Shown: positions 59,406 to 64,000 of the stretch, piece by piece
How positions within the stretch are numbered: the first letter of the stretch is position 1
Layout: each line of letters begins with the position of its first letter
Assembly: GCF_009914055.1 (NCBI RefSeq)
Contig: NZ_CP028271.1
Location: forward strand, 1,798,001-1,862,000
Length of the DNA: 64,000 nt
Direction of reading: 5' to 3'
From: Mixta intestinalis
GTDB lineage: Bacteria; Pseudomonadota; Gammaproteobacteria; Enterobacterales; Enterobacteriaceae
Made by a program: the position numbers and the translations under genes
The notes under the pieces: generated by a model
What the model was told of the DNA's origin: nothing
The model's database searches: none
The model's input: only the letters and a program-made list of their open reading frames with translations

Positions 59406-59477
59406 CTTTGTCCCATCCGTGCCCCACGCTATGGGATCGGCTGATTATTAATTATTAATATCAGCGACTTATATAAC

Positions 59478-59789
59478 CTACACCTGCATATTCATCACTT
59501 CCTGATAAGCGGAAACCAGCTTATTACGCACCTGCACGCCCATCTGCATGGAAATAGATGATTTTTGCAGATCGACCATCACATCGTTCAGCGCCACGCC
59601 GGGCTTACCTAACTCAAAATTCTGCGCCTGCGTGCGGGCGCTGTTTTGCGTTTCGCTGATCTTATCCAGCGCTGCGCGCATCTGCGTGGCGAAATCTGCC
59701 TGCGTAGTAGTTTCAGTCGTTCTGTTACTGGCCTGCAGCGCACCAAGCTGCAGCTGTTGAACCACGCTTTCTATCCCCTGGATTGCCAT
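59478..59789 (-). CDS. fliE: Flagellar hook-basal body protein FliE
   Basis: A 103-residue rod-base protein that joins the MS ring to the rod. The start at 59789 (MAIQGIESVVQQLQ) matches E. coli FliE (104 residues). The C-terminal NDVMVDLQKSSISMQMGVQVRNKLV is canonical. It is divergent from fliF; the 232-base gap should hold the class 2 flagellar promoters, whose FlhDC sites I could not resolve. Confidence 0.96.
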   Translation of the reverse strand: MAIQGIESVVQQLQLGALQASNRTTETTTQADFATQMRAALDKISETQNSARTQAQNFELGKPGVALNDVMVDLQKSSISMQMGVQVRNKLVSAYQEVMNMQV

Positions 59790-60021
59790 GTTAACCCTCA
59801 TTATTGGCGGTCTGTCCGATTTTCGGAACAAAACTTAACACAAAGTCAATAAGACAAAGGGTACAAATGACAGCAAAAAACATGGCTTTTTGACCCATCG
59901 AAATTCATGGCGCGGAAAATAATGGCGTCCATTGAGGTGGAACTTTTCTAAGCCGCATCAGGGAGTCAGTTTTGTCACCACTTAACACAGAGTCCGGACA
60001 ACAGTCAGGCAGGAAATGGTC

Positions 60022-61728
60022 ATGAATGCTACCGCAACCCAGGATACAGCAGATAAGAAAGGCTTTAATGACCTTCTTGCTCGCCTGCGCGCGAATCCGC
60101 GAATCCCGCTGATTATTGCGGCGGCCGCCGCTGCCGCTATCGTTGTCGCACTGGTACTGTGGGCGAAAGCGCCCGATTACCGCGTCCTTTATAACAACCT
60201 CTCTGATGAGGATGGCGGCGCGATCGTCACGCAGCTGACTCAGATGAATATCCCCTATCGCTTTGAAGAGAACGGCGGCGCGCTGACGGTGCCGGCGGAA
60301 AAAGTGCACGAGCCACGTCTGCGTCTGGCGCAGCAGGGGCTGCCGAAAGGCGGTGCCGTTGGCTTTGAACTGCTGGATAAAGAAAAATTCGGTATCAGCC
60401 AGTTCAGCGAGCAGGTGAACTACCAGCGCGCACTGGAAGGCGAGCTGGCGCGCACCATGGAAACTCTCGGCCCGGTAAAAAGTGCTCGTGTCCATCTGGC
60501 GATGCCCAAACCGACGCTATTCGTACGCGAGCAGAAATCCCCTTCCGCCTCGGTCACGCTGAATCTGCAACCGGGGCGCGCGCTCGATGAAGGCCAGATC
60601 AGCGCCATCGTCCATATGGTTTCCAGCAGCGTTGCCGGTTTACCACCGGGTAACGTGACGGTAGTCGATCAGAGCGGTCGCCTGCTGACCCATTCCGATG
60701 CCGCCGGACGCGATCTGAATGATGCCCAGCTGAAATACACCACCGAAGTGGAAAGCCGCTATCAGCAGCGTATTGAAGCGATCCTGGCACCGCTTGTCGG
60801 CAGCGGCAACGTGCATGCGCAGGTGACTGCCCAGCTCGATTTTGATGCGCGTGAGCAGACTGAAGAACAGTACAAGCCGAACAGCGATCCGGCTAACGCC
60901 GCGATTCGTTCGCGTCAGAGCAGCAGCAGCGAACAGCTTGGCGGCCAGTATCCCGGTGGCGTACCGGGCGCGCTCTCGAACCAGCCCGCACCAGCCAATA
61001 GCGCGCCAATTGAGACGCCGAAAACCAATACCAGCGGCACCAATAATAATGCCGCCGCCAACAGCGGCACTGCGACCAGCACCAGTACTGCCCGTGCGAT
61101 GCCGTCAAATACGCATCATGACGACACCACCAACTACGAGCTGGATCGCACTATTCGTCATACCAAACTGAACGTGGGCAGCGTGAAACGCCTGTCGGTT
61201 GCCGTGGTAGTCAACTATCGCGCCGATGATAAGGGCAAGGCGGTCGCACTGAACGAGAAGCAGCTGAAACAGATCGAAGATTTGACGCGTGAGGCGATGG
61301 GCTACTCCGTCGATCGCGGCGACAGCATCAACGTAGTGAACTCGCCGTTTACCCAGAGCGATGTCACCGGCGGCGATCTGCCGTTCTGGCAACAGCAGTC
61401 GTTCTTTGAGCAGCTGATGAACGCCGGACGCTGGTTGCTGGTAGCGCTGGTTGCCTTTGTACTCTACCGCAAAATGGTACGCCCGCAGCTTCAGCGCAGG
61501 CAGGAGATGATCAAGCAGGCAGCAGAGCAGGCCGCGGCCCAGACACAGCAGCGCCAGCAGGAAGAAGCCTACTCCGTCTCGCTCAGCAAAGATGAGCAGG
61601 AGCAGGAGCGTAAATCGAAACATCGCATGAGCGCCGAAGTCATGAGCCAGCGCATCCGCGATATGTCTGAAAACGATCCGCGCGTTGTGGCGCTGGTTAT
61701 CCGCCAATGGATGAGTAACGAACTATGA
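60022..61728 (+). CDS. fliF: Flagellar MS-ring protein FliF
   Basis: A 568-residue inner-membrane protein forming the MS ring. Two membrane helices are visible (about residues 30-50 and 470-490). YKAPDYR-like start, NIPYRFEENGGALTVP, RVHLAMPKPTLFVREQ and the C-terminal FliG-binding tail (NDPRVVALVIRQWMSNE) match E. coli. A central linker rich in Ala, Ser, Thr and Asn (about 310-370) is less conserved. The start at 60022 has AGGAA six bases upstream; an ATG two codons earlier is too close to it. It overlaps fliG. Confidence 0.96.
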   Translation: MNATATQDTADKKGFNDLLARLRANPRIPLIIAAAAAAAIVVALVLWAKAPDYRVLYNNLSDEDGGAIVTQLTQMNIPYRFEENGGALTVPAEKVHEPRLRLAQQGLPKGGAVGFELLDKEKFGISQFSEQVNYQRALEGELARTMETLGPVKSARVHLAMPKPTLFVREQKSPSASVTLNLQPGRALDEGQISAIVHMVSSSVAGLPPGNVTVVDQSGRLLTHSDAAGRDLNDAQLKYTTEVESRYQQRIEAILAPLVGSGNVHAQVTAQLDFDAREQTEEQYKPNSDPANAAIRSRQSSSSEQLGGQYPGGVPGALSNQPAPANSAPIETPKTNTSGTNNNAAANSGTATSTSTARAMPSNTHHDDTTNYELDRTIRHTKLNVGSVKRLSVAVVVNYRADDKGKAVALNEKQLKQIEDLTREAMGYSVDRGDSINVVNSPFTQSDVTGGDLPFWQQQSFFEQLMNAGRWLLVALVAFVLYRKMVRPQLQRRQEMIKQAAEQAAAQTQQRQQEEAYSVSLSKDEQEQERKSKHRMSAEVMSQRIRDMSENDPRVVALVIRQWMSNEL

Positions 61729-62717
61729 GTCTGACCGGTACTGAAAAAAGCGCCGTCCTGCTGATGACAATTGGCGAAGATCGCGCAGCTGAGGTGTTCA
61801 AACATCTCAGCACCCGCGAAGTGCAACACCTTAGCGCGGCGATGGCCAATATGCGCCAGGTCTCGCATCAGCAGCTGGCGGAAGTGCTGCGCGAGTTTGA
61901 GGCGGATGCCGAGCAGTTTGCCGCACTGAGCCTTAACTCCAACGACTACCTGCGTTCGGTGCTGGTCAAGGCACTGGGCGAAGAGCGCGCCGCCACGCTG
62001 TTGGAAGATATTCTGGAAACGCGCGAAACCACCAGCGGCATGGAAACGCTCAACTTTATGGAACCACCGGCGGCGGCCGATCTGATCCGCGACGAACATC
62101 CGCAGATTATCGCCACCATCCTGGTGCATCTGAAACGTTCGCAGGCGGCGGATATCCTCGCCCTGTTCGACGATCGTCTGCGTCACGATGTGATGCTGCG
62201 TATCGCTACCTTCGGCGGCGTACAGCCTGCGGCGCTGGCGGAGCTGACCGAAGTGCTCAACTCGCTGCTTGATGGTCAGAACCTCAAACGCGCCAAGATG
62301 GGTGGCGTGAGAACCGCAGCGGAAATTATCAACCTGATGAAAACGCATCAGGAAGAGGCGGTAATGGAGGCGGTACGCGAGTTCGACGGCGAGCTGGCGC
62401 AGAAAATTATCGACGAGATGTTCCTGTTCGAAAACCTGGTGGACGTGGACGATCGCAGCATCCAGCGCCTGTTGCAGGAGGTGGAATCGGAGTCGCTGCT
62501 GGTGGCGCTGAAGGGTGCCGAACAGCCGCTGCGCGAGAAGTTCCTCAAAAACATGTCGCAGCGCGCCGCCGATATTCTGCGCGACGATCTGGCCAACCGC
62601 GGCCCGGTACGCATGTCGATGGTAGAGAACGAACAGAAAGCGATCCTGCTGATTGTCCGTCGTCTGGCGGAAAGCGGCGAAATGGTGATTGGCGGTGCCG
62701 AGGAAACCTATGTCTGA
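61725..62717 (+). CDS. fliG: Flagellar motor switch protein FliG
   Basis: A 330-residue rotor protein (E. coli 331). N-terminal MSLTGTEKSAVLLMTIGED, the EHPQIIATILVHL middle-domain motif, and the charged C-terminal torque helix with DLANRGPVRMSMVENEQ are present. It receives torque from MotA and sets rotation direction with FliM/FliN. It overlaps fliF by four bases. Confidence 0.96.
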   Translation: MSLTGTEKSAVLLMTIGEDRAAEVFKHLSTREVQHLSAAMANMRQVSHQQLAEVLREFEADAEQFAALSLNSNDYLRSVLVKALGEERAATLLEDILETRETTSGMETLNFMEPPAAADLIRDEHPQIIATILVHLKRSQAADILALFDDRLRHDVMLRIATFGGVQPAALAELTEVLNSLLDGQNLKRAKMGGVRTAAEIINLMKTHQEEAVMEAVREFDGELAQKIIDEMFLFENLVDVDDRSIQRLLQEVESESLLVALKGAEQPLREKFLKNMSQRAADILRDDLANRGPVRMSMVENEQKAILLIVRRLAESGEMVIGGAEETYV

Positions 62718-63417
62718 TGCGTTCTCTTCCCGTCCGTGGCAGCGCTGGCAGCCTGACGATCTGATGCGTTTCGAACAGTCGGTCAGCGAACCGCTGCCGG
62801 AGCTGGATATTGCCGACAGCGGCGACGAAGAAACAGAGCTGCCCTCCCCGGCCTCGCAGCTGGAGCAGATCCAGCTACAGGCGCGGCTGGATGCGCACGC
62901 CCAGGGCTACGCCGAAGGGCAGCATAAGGGCTTTCAGGACGGCAAGCAGTCGGGTTACGACGCTGGTTTCCAGCAGGGGCTTGCGGAGGCGCAGCAGCAG
63001 CAGGCACCGATCCAGGCGCGTATGCAGCAGCTGGTCACCGAGTTTCAGCACACGCTGGAAGCGCTCGACAGTGTCATCGCTTCGCGCCTGTTGCAGCTGG
63101 CGCTGGAGGCGGCGCGTCAGGTGATTGGCCAGGCCACTGCGGTTGATGGCTCTGCTCTGCTGCGCCAGATCCAGCAGATGATTCAGCAGGAACCGATGTT
63201 TAACGGCAAACCACAGCTGCGGGTGCATCCTGATGATTTACAACGCATTGAGCAGACGCTCGGCCCGACGCTCGATCTGCACGGCTGGCGTCTGCTGGCA
63301 GATAATTCCCTGCATCCCGGCGGCTGCAAACTGAGTGCGGAAGATGGCGATCTCGATGCCAGCGTGGCGACACGCTGGCATGAGCTGTGCCGCCTGGCGG
63401 CACCGGGAGAACTCTGA
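62710..63417 (+). CDS. fliH: Flagellar export regulator FliH
   Basis: A 235-residue protein (E. coli 228) that binds FliI and controls its ATPase activity in type III export. The start MSDAFSSRPWQRWQPDDL overlaps fliG by eight bases. The coiled-coil region includes the GxxxG repeats of the family (AQGYAEGQHKGFQDGKQSG in part). It is followed by TGATG coupling to fliI. Confidence 0.94.
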   Translation: MSDAFSSRPWQRWQPDDLMRFEQSVSEPLPELDIADSGDEETELPSPASQLEQIQLQARLDAHAQGYAEGQHKGFQDGKQSGYDAGFQQGLAEAQQQQAPIQARMQQLVTEFQHTLEALDSVIASRLLQLALEAARQVIGQATAVDGSALLRQIQQMIQQEPMFNGKPQLRVHPDDLQRIEQTLGPTLDLHGWRLLADNSLHPGGCKLSAEDGDLDASVATRWHELCRLAAPGEL

Positions 63418-64000
63418 TGACAACCCGTCTTTCCCGCTGGCTCGGTTCGCTGGACGCCTTTGAGCAGCGTATCGCGGAGGTGCCCAACGTGCGCCGCTAC
63501 GGACGCCTGACGCGTGCCACTGGCCTGGTGCTGGAGGCGACCGGCTTGCAGCTACCGCTCGGCGCTACCTGCGTCATTGAACGTCACGACGGCAAGCAGA
63601 TTACCGAAGTGGAAAGCGAAGTGGTTGGCTTTAACGGTCAGAAGCTGTTCTTAATGCCGCTGGAAGAAGTCGAAGGCATTTTGCCCGGCGCACGCGTTTT
63701 TGCACGCGGCGACGGTGCCCAGATCGGCAAACAACTGATGCTAGGGCCGCAGCTGCTGGGCCGCGTGCTGGACGGCAGCGGACGTCCGCTTGATGGCCTG
63801 CCCGCGCCGGAAACCGGCTACCGTGCACCGTTGATTACGCCACCGTTTAACCCGCTACAACGCACGCCGATTACCGACGTGCTGGATACCGGCGTGCGGG
63901 CGATTAATGCGCTGTTAACCGTAGGACGCGGGCAGCGCATGGGGTTGTTCGCCGGTTCTGGCGTAGGTAAATCGGTGCTGCTCGGCATGATGGCACGTTA
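63417..64000 (+). CDS. fliI: Flagellum-specific ATPase FliI (partial)
   Basis: The first 194 codons of FliI, cut by the window end. The Walker A motif GSGVGKS lies near residue 183 in GLFAGSGVGKSVLLGMM. N-terminal RWLGSLDAFEQ and VRRYGRLTRATGLVLEATG match E. coli. FliI is the export ATPase working with FliH and FliJ. The start overlaps the fliH stop (TGATG). Confidence 0.95.
   Translation, partial: MTTRLSRWLGSLDAFEQRIAEVPNVRRYGRLTRATGLVLEATGLQLPLGATCVIERHDGKQITEVESEVVGFNGQKLFLMPLEEVEGILPGARVFARGDGAQIGKQLMLGPQLLGRVLDGSGRPLDGLPAPETGYRAPLITPPFNPLQRTPITDVLDTGVRAINALLTVGRGQRMGLFAGSGVGKSVLLGMMAR

Noticed and set aside
1..64000. CRISPR arrays, tRNA/rRNA genes and complete insertion sequences
   Set aside because: No regularly spaced repeats, cloverleaf or rRNA-like sequence, or transposase gene was seen on either strand.

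Overview
The window looks like a chromosomal segment of an Enterobacterales bacterium, most likely Erwiniaceae (Pantoea/Mixta/Erwinia-like). This rests on close protein resemblance to enteric phoH, efeUOB, putPA, fliAZ/tcyJLN/dcyD, fliCDST-amyA-yedD and fliE-FGHI, recalled from known families because no search could be run. No rRNA, tRNA, CRISPR array or complete insertion sequence was recognised.

Region 1 (1-19300) has the enteric order phoH, efeB, efeO, efeU, then putP and putA. About 8.5 kb of accessory genes sits between efeU and putP: three small YmgB/YcgZ-type proteins, a ynbA-ynbB phospholipid operon ending in a truncated acyltransferase, a 2-oxoglutarate-type oxygenase with a MetNIQ-like ABC transporter, and a TauE/SafE permease divergent from an AraC regulator. 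efeU has a strong Fur box. The putP-putA gap carries PutA-type GTTGCA sites.

Region 2 (19340-27000, all minus strand) is a compact lipid/polyketide-like cluster: ACP, ketosynthase, MaoC-type dehydratase, ketoreductase, a ferritin-like metal-dependent hydrolase, and a YnbC-like hydrolase/methyltransferase fusion. An AT-rich gap of about 0.9 kb lies upstream, followed by a YcfT-like acyltransferase. There is no enoyl reductase. This is one of the best candidates for an undescribed pathway.

Region 3 (27200-45000) is flagellar and cysteine related: tcyN-tcyL-tcyJ-dcyD-fliZ-fliA on the minus strand, then rmlA-rmlC-rmlD and a 1118-residue multidomain glycosyltransferase (a probable flagellin rhamnosylation locus), two nearly identical flagellin genes in tandem, fliD-fliS-fliT, amyA and yedD. 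Sigma-28 promoters can be read upstream of fliA, both fliC copies and fliD.

Region 4 (45100-59400) separates yedD from fliE and is an accessory hot spot: a DUF6388 protein, a LexA-boxed DinI-like gene, an extremely acidic 75-residue protein, a cspA-like gene with its thermosensor leader, an MliC lysozyme inhibitor and a 44-codon double-glycine-leader peptide gene. A one-carbon operon follows (gcvT-gcvH-gcvP, AGCS symporter, fhs, folD). Then comes a decayed island: an HNH toxin remnant with an SMI1/YrhA-type immunity gene, an orphan Tae4 amidase with a small membrane partner, and a stop-riddled integrase fragment.

Region 5 (59478-64000) is the flagellar basal-body block: fliE on the minus strand and divergent fliF-fliG-fliH-fliI, with fliI cut by the window end.
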